Numbered from the stretch's first letter, positions 15,520-24,433 are shown. The stretch is 30,246 bases of DNA from JAENZQ01 sp964553505 (GCA_964553505.1 CAZKKX010000011.1:1-30246), one strand, 5' to 3'. A program made the numbers and translations. The notes: generated by a model not told the origin, from the sequence alone.

Positions 15520-16560
15520 ATGGAAACAAATTTACATGAGGCTCTCAGGATACAAAGTATCATTGTTCCGGAAATGATGACGATTCTTTTTAGAAGGTAC
15601 GAAATACTCAATATCATTTCATCTAATGAGCCTATTGGACGAAGAAATATATCGTCGTTGCTTGGTTTAGGTGAGAAAATAGTTCGAAATGAATCCGGAT
15701 TTTTACAGGAAAAGTTATTAGTTCATATAAATAATCGGGGAATGTGTATTACAGATAAAGGTCGAAAGTTGCTGGAGGATGCCGAATCTTGGATATACAA
15801 GCTAAGAGCTCTTGATGATCTGGGAAAAGATTTGGCAGAAGTATTGTCAGTTAAAAAAGTAATTATATCTTTCCGAGATACTAATAACAGAAAGATTATT
15901 ATGCAAGAAACAGGTAAAAAAGCTGCAGAATATCTTAAGTCGATTATTTCTGACGATATGAATATAGGAATTACTGGGGGAACGACAATGGCTGCTACCG
16001 TCAGGGAGATGCCAAAATTTAATTTTAATAATAAAAATATTACTATTATACCTGCAAGAGGCGGGCTTGGTGTTGATGTAGAAATTCAGGCCAATAGCAT
16101 TGCTGCAATTTTGGCGGAAAGGCTCAATTGTTCGTATCAACTTCTCCATCTAACAGAAAATTTATCTAAAGAACTATTGGAATCATTAAGAGAATATCCT
16201 GAAATAAAAGGAACTATGGAATATATAGAAAAGATTGATACACTTATATTTGGTATCGGGAGAGCGGATGTGATGGCTGAAAGACGCCATCTTAAAGATT
16301 CTCAGAAAAAAAATCTAAATGAAAAAGGTGCGGTAGCAGAAGCTTTTGGATATTATTTTGACGAGAAGGGAAAAATAGTAGATGTGGTAAATACCGTAGG
16401 AATCACGCTTGAACAGTATAATAAGCTTGATCATATTATTTGTGTGGCATCCGGAATTGAAAAAGCATCTGCAATACGGGCTGTCAGTAAATTAAACCCC
16501 AATCTTGTTTTGATTATAGATGAAGCTTTGGCAAAAGCGATTCTTAAGGATAGTTATTGA
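15520..16560 (+). CDS. cggR: Central glycolytic gene regulator CggR (SorC/DeoR-like repressor)
   Basis: A 346-residue repressor. An N-terminal winged helix-turn-helix (about 25-85, around RRNISSLLGLGEKIVRNESGFLQ) precedes a SorC-type sugar-phosphate-binding domain (about 95-346) that contains ITGGTTMAATV and LIFGIGRADVMAERR. In Bacillus, fructose-1,6-bisphosphate releases CggR from its operator and frees the downstream glycolytic genes. Here it is the first gene of the operon, 70 bases before gap, and has a matching operator in its own leader, so autorepression and control by a sugar phosphate are expected. The ATG has GGGAGG 5 bases upstream. No ligand residue could be assigned with certainty. 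Confidence 0.93.
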   Translation: METNLHEALRIQSIIVPEMMTILFRRYEILNIISSNEPIGRRNISSLLGLGEKIVRNESGFLQEKLLVHINNRGMCITDKGRKLLEDAESWIYKLRALDDLGKDLAEVLSVKKVIISFRDTNNRKIIMQETGKKAAEYLKSIISDDMNIGITGGTTMAATVREMPKFNFNNKNITIIPARGGLGVDVEIQANSIAAILAERLNCSYQLLHLTENLSKELLESLREYPEIKGTMEYIEKIDTLIFGIGRADVMAERRHLKDSQKKNLNEKGAVAEAFGYYFDEKGKIVDVVNTVGITLEQYNKLDHIICVASGIEKASAIRAVSKLNPNLVLIIDEALAKAILKDSY

Positions 16561-16630
16561 TTATTTTTCTGTTAACAACAAAGCAATATAATAATATCAA
16601 AATATATTTTTTTTAAGGAGGAAATTATTC

Positions 16631-17638
16631 ATGAAGGTGAAAGTTGGAATTAATGGTTTTGGGAGAATAGGAAGAAACGCATTTAAGGAGGCTCTTCAGA
16701 AAACTAATTTTGAAGTTGTTGCAATCAATGATTTAACAGATCCTCACACATTGGCGCATTTGTTGAAATATGATAGTGTCTTTGGAAAATTCGATGGGAC
16801 AGTTGAATCAAAAGAAGGAGCAATTGTAGTAAATGGAAAGGAAATAAAAATTTTGTCTGAAAGAAATCCTGAGAATCTTCCCTGGAGTGAAATAGGTGTG
16901 GAAGTTGTTCTTGAATCCACAGGTTTATTTACTAAAAAGTTGGATGCAGAAAAACACATCAAGGCGGGAGCTAAAAAGGTAATTATTTCTGCTCCGGCAA
17001 AAGAAGAGGATATAACAATTGTATTAGGAGTCAATGAAGAAAAATATGATCCGGATACGCATCATGTTATTTCAAATGCCTCCTGCACAACCAATTGCCT
17101 TGCACCATTTGCTAAAGTTATTGATGAAAAATTTGGGATAAAGAGGGGGCTTATGACAACTGTACACTCGTACACAAATGATCAAAAAATACTTGATCTT
17201 CCTCATAAAGATTTGAGAAGAGCAAGAGCTGCAGCACAATCGATTATTCCAACAACCACCGGGGCGGCAAAAGCTGTTGCATTGGTTCTTCCCCAGCTTA
17301 AAGGAAAACTAAATGGTTTGGCTATGAGAGTGCCTTCGCCAACCGTGTCGGTAGTAGATTTGGTTTGTGAACTGGGAAAAAGCGCTACGGCAGAAGAAAT
17401 TAATGCTGCAATGAAGGCAGCTGCTGAAAACGAGCTTAAAGGTATATTAGGTTATAGCGAAGAACCACTGGTATCGGTAGATTATAAACAGGATTCTCGA
17501 TCTTCTATTGTTGACGGACTTTCTACAATGGTAATGGATGGGAATATGGCAAAAATTGTATCTTGGTATGATAATGAGTGGGCATATTCTATCAGAGTTG
17601 TCGATTTAATAGCTTACGTTATAGAAAAAGGCATTTAA
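16631..17638 (+). CDS. gap: Glyceraldehyde-3-phosphate dehydrogenase, type I
   Basis: A 335-residue GAPDH that oxidises glyceraldehyde-3-phosphate to 1,3-bisphosphoglycerate in glycolysis. The Rossmann N-terminus is VGINGFGRIGRNAF, and AINDLTD is the adenosine-binding acid, in keeping with NAD specificity. The catalytic SNASCTTNCLAPF holds Cys152, and the downstream TTVHSYTNDQ supplies the histidine. The C-terminal SWYDNEWAYSIRVVDL is complete. AAGGAGG lies upstream of the ATG with normal spacing. It is the second gene of the cggR operon and the first enzyme of the lower glycolytic set. Confidence 0.98.
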   Translation: MKVKVGINGFGRIGRNAFKEALQKTNFEVVAINDLTDPHTLAHLLKYDSVFGKFDGTVESKEGAIVVNGKEIKILSERNPENLPWSEIGVEVVLESTGLFTKKLDAEKHIKAGAKKVIISAPAKEEDITIVLGVNEEKYDPDTHHVISNASCTTNCLAPFAKVIDEKFGIKRGLMTTVHSYTNDQKILDLPHKDLRRARAAAQSIIPTTTGAAKAVALVLPQLKGKLNGLAMRVPSPTVSVVDLVCELGKSATAEEINAAMKAAAENELKGILGYSEEPLVSVDYKQDSRSSIVDGLSTMVMDGNMAKIVSWYDNEWAYSIRVVDLIAYVIEKGI

Positions 17639-17717
17639 CTAAGAGGCTGATAATTTAAGTGAAGCAAAGAAGTTTTATATCGTGAAAAATACTGTAGAAC
17701 ATCAGGTGGTGATATTG

Positions 17718-18905
17718 ATGAAGAAAAGTATAGAAGATATATCTATAGACGGACAGAAAGTATTGGTTCGTTGTGATTTTAATGTTCCAATGGATGAGCA
17801 GGGAAATATTACAAATGATATGCGTATAAGAAGTGCACTCCCTACTATTAGATATTTGCAGAAACATCAGACCGGAATAATTCTGATGTCTCATTTAGGT
17901 AGACCGAAAGGAATTCCGAATAAGAAATATAGTTTGTACCCGGTTTCAATACGTTTGCATCAGCTTTTAAATACAAAAGTGCTTTTTATTGAAGATGATA
18001 GGGTAGTAAGTGAAAAGACAAAAAATATTGTTAAAAACATGAAAAATGGAGAAATAATGCTCTTGGAGAATGTGCGTTTTCGCAAAGAGGAAACAGATAA
18101 TGATTTTACTTTTTCTAAAGAGCTCTCTTCATTGGGAGATATATTCGTTAATGATGCTTTTGGGTCTGCCCATCGTGCTCATGCTTCTACTGCCGGGATT
18201 GCCGAATTCCTTCCTTCGGTATCCGGGTATCTTATAAAAAAAGAGCTGGATGTCATGGGAAGTGCATTGGAGAATCCTGAAAGACCTTTTACGGCTATTC
18301 TTGGAGGAGCCAAAGTTAGTGATAAAATCGGGGTTATTAAGAATTTATTACATAAAGCGAATACGCTTATTATTGGAGGAGGTATGGCATATACCTTTCT
18401 AAAATCAAAAGGATATGATGTTGGAAAATCTTTACTTGAAGAAGATAAAATTGAGTTAGCTAAATCTCTGATAGATGAGGCAATAGAGAAAAAAGTTAAA
18501 CTATTACTTCCGGAGGATGTAGTAGTGGCTGAAGAATTCAAAAATGAAACAAAATTCAAATGTGTCAAGAAGGATGAGATTCCACCTGACTTTATGGGTC
18601 TTGATATTGGAAGGCAGACTATTGAAATTTTCAAGAAAGAAATCATGCAATCCGGAACAATTATCTGGAATGGCCCCATGGGAGTATTTGAAATGCCGAA
18701 TTTTGCCAAGGGGACAGAAGCCATTGCAATGGCAATGGCTGATAGCAATGCGCTTACGATTATTGGAGGTGGAGACAGTGCTGCCGCAGTAGAACAAATG
18801 GGATTTGCAGAGAAAATGACACATATATCTACAGGTGGAGGTGCTTCTCTTGAATTTTTGGAGGGGATAGAACTTCCCGGAGTTGCTGCTTTAGATGATA
18901 AATAA
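17718..18905 (+). CDS. pgk: Phosphoglycerate kinase
   Basis: A 395-residue enzyme transferring the acyl phosphate of 1,3-bisphosphoglycerate to ADP. It has the VLVRCDFNVPMD substrate motif, the ILMSHLGRPKG loop, the VNDAFGSAHRAHAS motif, and GGGDSAAAVEQ and STGGGASLEFLEG in the nucleotide-binding C-domain. The start at 17718 is chosen for AGGTGG 7 bases upstream and for family length (about 395). A reading 12 codons longer, from 17682, adds a non-conserved tail. It follows gap by 79 bases. The long frame at 18179-18955 on the minus strand is a shadow of this gene. Confidence 0.97.
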   Translation: MKKSIEDISIDGQKVLVRCDFNVPMDEQGNITNDMRIRSALPTIRYLQKHQTGIILMSHLGRPKGIPNKKYSLYPVSIRLHQLLNTKVLFIEDDRVVSEKTKNIVKNMKNGEIMLLENVRFRKEETDNDFTFSKELSSLGDIFVNDAFGSAHRAHASTAGIAEFLPSVSGYLIKKELDVMGSALENPERPFTAILGGAKVSDKIGVIKNLLHKANTLIIGGGMAYTFLKSKGYDVGKSLLEEDKIELAKSLIDEAIEKKVKLLLPEDVVVAEEFKNETKFKCVKKDEIPPDFMGLDIGRQTIEIFKKEIMQSGTIIWNGPMGVFEMPNFAKGTEAIAMAMADSNALTIIGGGDSAAAVEQMGFAEKMTHISTGGGASLEFLEGIELPGVAALDDK

Positions 18906-18929
18906 TAAGTATTAAGAGGAGAGAATAGA

Positions 18930-19676
18930 ATGAGAAAACCTATTATTGCAGCCAATTGGAAAATGCATAAAACAGTTTCAGAAGCTGTAGAATTTATTAA
19001 TAAATTTAAGAAATTAATGGGAAATACCGATGTTGAAGTTGTACTGTGTGTGCCTTTTACTCAGCTTTGGGCTGTAAAAGAAGCTTTAAAGGAGACAAAT
19101 ATTAAGATAGGTGCTCAGAATATGCATTATGAAGAAAAAGGAGCTTTCACAGGAGAAATATCGGCAGTTATGTTACAAGAAATGGAGGTTGATTTTTGTA
19201 TCATAGGACACTCGGAGCGCAGACAGTATTTCGGGGAAACAGATGAAACAATAAATAAGAAACTACATTCTGCTTTTAATAATGATATAATTCCGATTCT
19301 TTGTGTGGGAGAATCTCTTGAGGAAAGAGAAGAGGGAAAGACCGAAGAAGTCGTGAGGCGACAAGTTAGTGCGGATTTGAAAGGTCTGAATGAAGAACAG
19401 GTATCGAGATTGATTATTGCATATGAACCTATTTGGGCTATTGGAACCGGAAAAACCGCAACTCCTGAACAGGCAAATGAAACCATTGCCCTCATAAGAG
19501 AAATTGTAAAAGAGATATTCGATGATGTGGTATCGGAAAAGCTGAGAATACAGTATGGTGGAAGTGTTAAAGCGAAGAATGCATCCGATATCATGAATCA
19601 GGATGATATTGACGGAGCTTTGGTAGGAGGAGCAAGTCTAAATCCCAATGATTTTATAGAAATTGTGAATTTTTAA
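18930..19676 (+). CDS. tpiA: Triosephosphate isomerase
   Basis: A 248-residue TIM barrel that interconverts dihydroxyacetone phosphate and glyceraldehyde-3-phosphate. The catalytic lysine is in AANWKMHKT. The electrophilic histidine is in IIGHSERRQYF. The base is the glutamate in IAYEPIWAIGTG, the flexible loop 6 follows, and QYGGSVKAKNA binds the phosphate. Length matches the family. GAGGAG lies upstream of the ATG, with a gap of 24 bases from pgk. Confidence 0.98.
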   Translation: MRKPIIAANWKMHKTVSEAVEFINKFKKLMGNTDVEVVLCVPFTQLWAVKEALKETNIKIGAQNMHYEEKGAFTGEISAVMLQEMEVDFCIIGHSERRQYFGETDETINKKLHSAFNNDIIPILCVGESLEEREEGKTEEVVRRQVSADLKGLNEEQVSRLIIAYEPIWAIGTGKTATPEQANETIALIREIVKEIFDDVVSEKLRIQYGGSVKAKNASDIMNQDDIDGALVGGASLNPNDFIEIVNF

Positions 19677-19687
19677 GGAGGTACGAA

Positions 19688-20974
19688 ATGGCTACTTATA
19701 TAGAGGAAATTTATGCAAGGGAAATATTAGATTCCCGTGGAAACCCAACGATTGAAGTTGAAGTTTATCTTGAAGACGGAAGTATGGGAAGAGCAGCAGT
19801 GCCGTCGGGTGCATCTACAGGTGCATTTGAAGCGGTGGAATTAAGGGATGAAGATGAGGACAGGTATCTGGGAAAAGGCGTGTTGGCTGCGTTAGATAAT
19901 GTAAATGAAGTTATTGCTCCTGAGATTGAAGGGATGAATGCTCTGGATCAAATAGCCATTGATACTATTATGCAGGAATTAGACGGTACCGAGAATAAAG
20001 GTAAATTGGGTGCTAATGCAATTCTTGGGGTTTCAATGGCCGTGGCACATGCTGCCGCAGAGTCTTTAGGGCTTCCGTTGTTTCAATATATTGGAGGTGT
20101 AAATGGAAAAATTTTACCTATTCCAATGATGAATATACTAAATGGAGGAAAACATGCCGACAACAATGTAGATATACAGGAATTTATGATTATGCCGATT
20201 GGTGCTGAAAACTTCAAAGATGCTGTCAGAATCAGTTCAGAGATTTTTCATAATCTAAAGAAGGTATTAAAAACAAAAGGTCTTAATACTGCAGTAGGAG
20301 ATGAAGGCGGGTTTGCACCTGATTTATCATCTAATGAAGAAGCCATTCAGGTTATTATTGAAGCAATCAAAAAGACAGGTTATAATGCCGGCAGCGATGT
20401 GAAGATTGCTCTTGATGTTGCGGCAACAGAATTTTATGATACGGTTTCTAAGAAATATCTATTTGAAGGAACTGAAAAGACATCTGAAGAAATGGTAGAA
20501 TATTACGAAATGCTGGTTGAGAAGTATCCGGTCATATCCATAGAAGATGGTCTTTCAGAGGACGACTGGAATGGTTGGAAGCTTATGACCGAAAGATTGG
20601 GCGGTAGAATTCAGTTGGTGGGCGATGATTTGTTTGTAACCAATACGGAAAGGCTTTCAAAAGGCATTGGAATGGGTGTTGCTAATTCTATTCTCATAAA
20701 GGTGAATCAGATTGGTACCCTTACCGAGACTTTAGATGCTATTGAAATGGCAAAAAAAGCCGGATATACTTCGATTATTTCACATCGTTCAGGAGAGACG
20801 GAAGATGTGACAATTTCAGATTTGGTTGTTGCAACCAATGCAGGGCAAATTAAAACCGGTGCTCCTTCAAGAACAGACCGTGTGGCCAAATATAATCAAT
20901 TGATGCGGATTGAAGAGCTGCTGGACTATACAGGAAAATATGCTGGACAAAGCGCTTTTTACAATTTAAGATAG
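19688..20974 (+). CDS. eno: Enolase
   Basis: A 428-residue enolase dehydrating 2-phosphoglycerate to phosphoenolpyruvate. It has the N-terminal ILDSRGNPTIEVEV and SGASTGAFEAVELRD motifs, the metal-binding ALDVAATEF and SIEDGLSEDDW, and the C-terminal signature SHRSGETEDVTISDL. Only 11 bases separate it from tpiA, with AAGGAGG overlapping the space. Phosphoglycerate mutase, which usually lies between tpiA and eno in Firmicute cggR operons, is absent from this spot. It must be elsewhere if glycolysis is complete. Confidence 0.98.
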   Translation: MATYIEEIYAREILDSRGNPTIEVEVYLEDGSMGRAAVPSGASTGAFEAVELRDEDEDRYLGKGVLAALDNVNEVIAPEIEGMNALDQIAIDTIMQELDGTENKGKLGANAILGVSMAVAHAAAESLGLPLFQYIGGVNGKILPIPMMNILNGGKHADNNVDIQEFMIMPIGAENFKDAVRISSEIFHNLKKVLKTKGLNTAVGDEGGFAPDLSSNEEAIQVIIEAIKKTGYNAGSDVKIALDVAATEFYDTVSKKYLFEGTEKTSEEMVEYYEMLVEKYPVISIEDGLSEDDWNGWKLMTERLGGRIQLVGDDLFVTNTERLSKGIGMGVANSILIKVNQIGTLTETLDAIEMAKKAGYTSIISHRSGETEDVTISDLVVATNAGQIKTGAPSRTDRVAKYNQLMRIEELLDYTGKYAGQSAFYNLR

Positions 20975-21114
20975 ACTTAAATTCCGGACTTCTTAGACAT
21001 AGCATTGGGATTGCAATGCTGAGAAAGCATGGAAGGCAAGAGAAAATTCAGTAAATTAAAAATGGTAAAATATGTATTAATCTGCATAAATCATCTGTTT
21101 TATGGCACAATATT

Positions 21115-21151
21115 AAAAAGCTTATTGCTTTATACTGGCAATAAGCTTTTT
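21115..21151 (+). terminator. Terminator of the glycolytic operon
   Basis: A perfect 14-bp stem (AAAAAGCTTATTGC with GCAATAAGCTTTTT) and a 9-base loop. The five terminal Ts are part of the stem. Confidence 0.88.
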
Positions 21152-21192
21152 AGAACTTTTTAGATATATTTATGTATGTATAAATATATACA

Positions 21193-21221
21193 TTGATTTT
21201 AAATAGTGCATATGATATAAT
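21193..21221 (+). promoter_or_regulatory. Promoter of secG
   Basis: TTGATT (21193-21198), 17 bases, TATAAT (21216-21221) with TG at 21213-21214 (extended -10). The start would be near 21228, about 130 bases upstream of secG. Confidence 0.75.
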
Positions 21222-21358
21222 TTTCCTGCTGATTTTTAAGCGATATTTGTATATATTAAGTGTGGTAATATATATTAATAAATCATTAAATCATTCTTAA
21301 AAACGCAATATTTTTAATTATTCAGTAAGATCTGATTATTGTTCAGGGAGGTGTATTA

Positions 21359-21589
21359 ATGAGAATAGTTCTGATGATTTTCCAGGTGTTGGCATCGTTA
21401 ATTCTGATTGCAAGTATTTTAATGCAGTCAGGCAAGAGTGCCGGGTTGTCCGGCTCTATCGGAGGAGGTGCCGAACAGCTGTTTGGAAAGAAAAAAGGAA
21501 GAGGATATGAGGCGCTTTTAAGCAAGGTTACGACTGTAGGTGCTATTGTATTCATTATTTGTTCTTTATTACTGGTAACAATAGAATAA
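21359..21589 (+). CDS. secG: Preprotein translocase subunit SecG
   Basis: A 76-residue two-helix membrane protein of the SecYEG channel. The first helix (residues 2-22, VLMIFQVLASLILIASILM) runs into the conserved QSGKSAGLSGSIGGGAEQLFGKKKGR loop, and the second helix follows (VTTVGAIVFIICSLLLVTI). Length and loop are typical. GGGAGGTG precedes the ATG. In many Clostridia secG is followed by rnr and smpB; here hppA and a lipoprotein gene lie between secG and rnr, and smpB is not in the window. Confidence 0.95.
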   Translation: MRIVLMIFQVLASLILIASILMQSGKSAGLSGSIGGGAEQLFGKKKGRGYEALLSKVTTVGAIVFIICSLLLVTIE

Positions 21590-21671
21590 ATAACTATATG
21601 TACTGTACTTGAACATGAATTACCTTTTAATCATTATTAAAACAAACATTAAATAAGGAGGCAGTATAAAA

Positions 21672-23660
21672 ATGGGTTATGAGATATTTGCACCTGTTGC
21701 GGGGATCATAGCACTTGTCTTTGCTTTTCTTCTTGCCGGTTATATAAGCAAAGTAGATGAAGGCACTGACAGGATGAAAGAGATATCGTCTTATATTCGC
21801 GAAGGTGCAATGGCATTTCTTACAAGAGAATATAAGGCTCTTGTAATATTTGCAGCAATTTTATTTGTTGTACTTGGTTTTGGAATTGGTTGGGGAACAG
21901 CAGGCACATTCATATTAGGCGCTTGTTTTTCTGCACTTGCAGGTTTTTTTGGAATGAAAGTTGCGACAAAGGCAAATGTTCGAACAGCCAATGCGGCAAG
22001 AGAAGGCGGCATGAATAAGGCCTTGAGTGTTTCTTTTAAAGGTGGGGCTGTCATGGGTATGTCGGTAGTGGGACTCGGTCTTCTTGGAATTGGAGGACTT
22101 TTTGCTATTCTTGGATTAGACAAAATAGGCATTATTACCGGTTTTAGTTTGGGTGCTTCATCAATTGCATTATTTGGACGAGTTGGTGGAGGCATCTACA
22201 CAAAGGCAGCCGATGTAGGCGCAGATCTTGTAGGTAAGGTTGAAGCAGGTATTCCAGAAGATGATCCAAGAAATCCGGCTGTTATAGCAGATAATGTGGG
22301 AGATAATGTTGGTGATGTCGCAGGAATGGGAGCAGACTTATTTGAATCTTATGTCGGTTCAATTATTTCTGCAATTACACTTGCTGTAATGCTTCCCCAC
22401 ATTGATGCATTTAACGGATCGGTATTTCCACTTTTACTTGCAGCCTCAGGTATCATTGCCTCCATAATTGGAACATTATTTGTTAAAGGTGATGAGAATT
22501 CTAATCCTGCAAATGCTCTTAATAAAGGTACATATGTAAGTGGTCTTGTTGTCTTAGTGGTTGCATTTATCATGAGCAGGGCTTTCTTTGGAAATCTAAA
22601 TCCTTTCTTTGCGGTTTCAGCAGGATTAATAGTTGGAATTCTTATTGGAAAGATTACGGAAATATATACATCAGGAGATTATAAATTTGTTAAAAAAATA
22701 GCAAAGCAGTCTGAAACAGGTCCGGCAACAACTATTATCAGCGGTTTTGGCGTAGGGATGCTATCAACAGCATGGCCGATATTATTAATTGCCGTAGGCA
22801 TTTTAGTTGCCTTTAAACTTGAAGGATTATATGGAATTGCACTTGCAGCAGTAGGTATGTTATCAACAGCCGGCATTACTGTAGCAGTGGATGCATATGG
22901 GCCTATAGCTGATAATGCAGGCGGTATAGCAGAAATGTCCGAGCTTCCCAATGAAGTGAGACAAATTACCGACAAATTGGATGCGGTGGGAAATACAACA
23001 GCTGCAATAGGAAAAGGGTTTGCAATCGGCTCAGCAGCATTAACGGCACTTGCTCTATTTGCTTCCTATTCTCAGGTTGTTGGACTTTCTACCATTGATA
23101 TCCTAAACCCTAAAGTGGTTGCAGGGCTTTTCATAGGCGGTATGCTCCCATTTCTATTTTCTGCTCTAACGATGGATGCTGTGGGACGTGCAGCAAACGA
23201 AATGATCGAAGAAGTAAGGAGACAGTTCCGAGAAATTCCCGGAATCATGGAAGGTACAGGAAAACCCGAATATGCCAAATGTGTTGATATAAGCACAGCA
23301 TCAGCATTAAAGGAAATGTTGGTTCCTGGAGTCATGGCAGTTGTTGCTCCGATTTTAATAGGATTTATTTTGGGACCGGAGGCATTGGGAGGTATGCTTG
23401 CAGGTGCACTTGTAGCAGGTGTATTAGTTGCGATTATGATGGCTAATGCAGGCGGTGCTTGGGATAATGCAAAGAAATATATTGAAGAAGGCAATCATGG
23501 CGGTAAAGGAAGTGAAGCACATAAAGCAGCCGTTGTAGGAGATACCGTAGGAGATCCTTTTAAAGATACCTCAGGACCTTCGATCAATATACTTATTAAG
23601 CTGATGACTATAGTAGCCGTTGTATTTGGCCCTTTGTTTATAAACGGAGGACTCTTATAG
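21672..23660 (+). CDS. hppA: Ion-translocating membrane pyrophosphatase (K+-dependent type)
   Basis: A 662-residue integral membrane protein with about 15-16 helices that couples hydrolysis of pyrophosphate to pumping of H+ or Na+. The substrate-binding block DVGADLVGKVEAGIPEDDPR is followed by NPAVIADNVGDNVGDVAGMGADLFESY, both diagnostic, and the C-terminal GDTVGDPFKDTSGPSINILIK is intact. In GNTTAAIGKGFAIGS the Ala stands where K+-independent enzymes carry Lys, so K+ dependence is likely. H+ versus Na+ cannot be decided by eye. AAGGAGG precedes the ATG with good spacing. It may save ATP by using pyrophosphate from biosynthesis. Its transcript probably begins at the secG promoter, as no terminator lies between them. 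Confidence 0.97.
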   Translation: MGYEIFAPVAGIIALVFAFLLAGYISKVDEGTDRMKEISSYIREGAMAFLTREYKALVIFAAILFVVLGFGIGWGTAGTFILGACFSALAGFFGMKVATKANVRTANAAREGGMNKALSVSFKGGAVMGMSVVGLGLLGIGGLFAILGLDKIGIITGFSLGASSIALFGRVGGGIYTKAADVGADLVGKVEAGIPEDDPRNPAVIADNVGDNVGDVAGMGADLFESYVGSIISAITLAVMLPHIDAFNGSVFPLLLAASGIIASIIGTLFVKGDENSNPANALNKGTYVSGLVVLVVAFIMSRAFFGNLNPFFAVSAGLIVGILIGKITEIYTSGDYKFVKKIAKQSETGPATTIISGFGVGMLSTAWPILLIAVGILVAFKLEGLYGIALAAVGMLSTAGITVAVDAYGPIADNAGGIAEMSELPNEVRQITDKLDAVGNTTAAIGKGFAIGSAALTALALFASYSQVVGLSTIDILNPKVVAGLFIGGMLPFLFSALTMDAVGRAANEMIEEVRRQFREIPGIMEGTGKPEYAKCVDISTASALKEMLVPGVMAVVAPILIGFILGPEALGGMLAGALVAGVLVAIMMANAGGAWDNAKKYIEEGNHGGKGSEAHKAAVVGDTVGDPFKDTSGPSINILIKLMTIVAVVFGPLFINGGLL

Positions 23661-23764
23661 GATTCATACTTGTTTTAGCATTTGTAGAGTTATTTTGTAC
23701 TCATCTTGAAAAGAAAAATGGGGGAGAATTCAAGGTATTAGGTGCAAAATAATTCATAAACAAA

Positions 23765-23839
23765 AGGGACCGTAACGGAAGGGACGGTTCTTTTTGTTTC
23801 GATTTTATTAAAAGTAAACAGAATAACCGTCCTGTCCCT
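23765..23839. repeat. REP/MITE-like palindromic element after hppA, possibly also the hppA terminator
   Basis: A 75-base element bounded by AGGGAC (23765-23770) and GTCCCT (23834-23839). Inside it GGACGGTT (23782-23789) pairs with AACCGTCC (23825-23832), and T-rich and A-rich arms pair further with wobbles to form a long imperfect stem-loop. A second possible hairpin (AAAAGGGACCGT with ACGGTTCTTTT, one bulge) followed by TTTTTG could terminate hppA. GGGACGGTT ends of this kind recur in Clostridia genomes, as I recall. No second copy is in this window, so the repeat status is inferred. Confidence 0.5.
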
Positions 23840-23934
23840 ATTTTATTATTAATTAATTAATGGAATTTTTTTCTTTATTTTTGTTTAAAATTTTTATAAC
23901 ATGTAATAATAGAAATGAAAGGAGAGATTTATAT

Positions 23935-24321
23935 ATGAAAAAACTATCTATAAAAAATTTATCTTTATTACTTGTTCTTTTACTTATCATCTCATTGATT
24001 TCATTAGGATGTGCAGGTGACAATAATAACAACAATACTAATCCGGATCAAACACCTATTGAGGGAGAAGGAGGGGGAGATATCGAGGATGGTAATGAAA
24101 CAGAAGACGAAAATCAGGAACAGACAATAGAAGGCACCTTTACCGGATGGATAGACAGTAATAGCTTTGAAGTCATATCCAACAATGTACCATATGCTAT
24201 TCGAATAAGCGAAGATGTTGTCATGCCGGACGATACTCTTGATGGTAGAACCGTGCGTATCACTTTTGTAACTAATGAACATGGGCAAAATATTATCAGA
24301 GAAATAGAAGTAATTGAATAA
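23935..24321 (+). CDS. Small predicted lipoprotein, hypothetical
   Basis: A 128-residue secreted protein of unknown role. MKKLSIKNLSLLL begins a signal peptide, and Cys26 ends a lipobox-like ISLGC; the -3 residue is Ser rather than Leu, so the box is non-canonical. A low-complexity linker follows (about 29-60, Asn, Gly, Glu and Asp rich), then a compact C-terminal domain of about 65 residues, rich in predicted beta strands (EGTFTGWIDSNSFEVIS). That domain matches no family I can name. The start at 23935 is chosen for AAAGGAG 9 bases upstream; a longer frame from 23860 adds a non-signal stretch. It lies alone between the palindromic repeat and a terminator. Confidence 0.75.
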   Translation: MKKLSIKNLSLLLVLLLIISLISLGCAGDNNNNNTNPDQTPIEGEGGGDIEDGNETEDENQEQTIEGTFTGWIDSNSFEVISNNVPYAIRISEDVVMPDDTLDGRTVRITFVTNEHGQNIIREIEVIE

Positions 24322-24354
24322 TTGAATAAAAGAAAGTAAATAAATACTGAATTT

Positions 24355-24382
24355 CACTCCGCATTGGCGGAGTGTCTTTTTT
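24355..24382 (+). terminator. Terminator after the lipoprotein gene
   Basis: A perfect 8-bp GC-rich stem (CACTCCGC with GCGGAGTG), loop ATTG, then TCTTTTTT. Confidence 0.88.
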
Positions 24383-24433
24383 AATATTAAATATAACAAA
24401 GAAGCATTGATACGAGTATGGTTAAGTGTTTTG

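Larger units (their letters stand above)
20975..21358 (+). other. Intergenic region eno-secG: hairpin, terminator, promoter, secG leader
   Basis: 384 bases without a gene. After eno there is a 7-bp hairpin AGCATTG/CAATGCT (21001-21020) without a U tract, then the terminator at 21115-21151, the secG promoter at 21193-21221, and a leader of about 130 bases containing a perfect 9-bp AT-only hairpin TATATATTA/TAATATATA (21250-21274). No riboswitch class was recognised. Confidence 0.6.

Noticed and set aside
18179..18955. Minus-strand 258-codon frame opposite pgk
   Set aside because: Antisense shadow of phosphoglycerate kinase; proline- and serine-rich composition typical of a reversed coding strand, no start signals.
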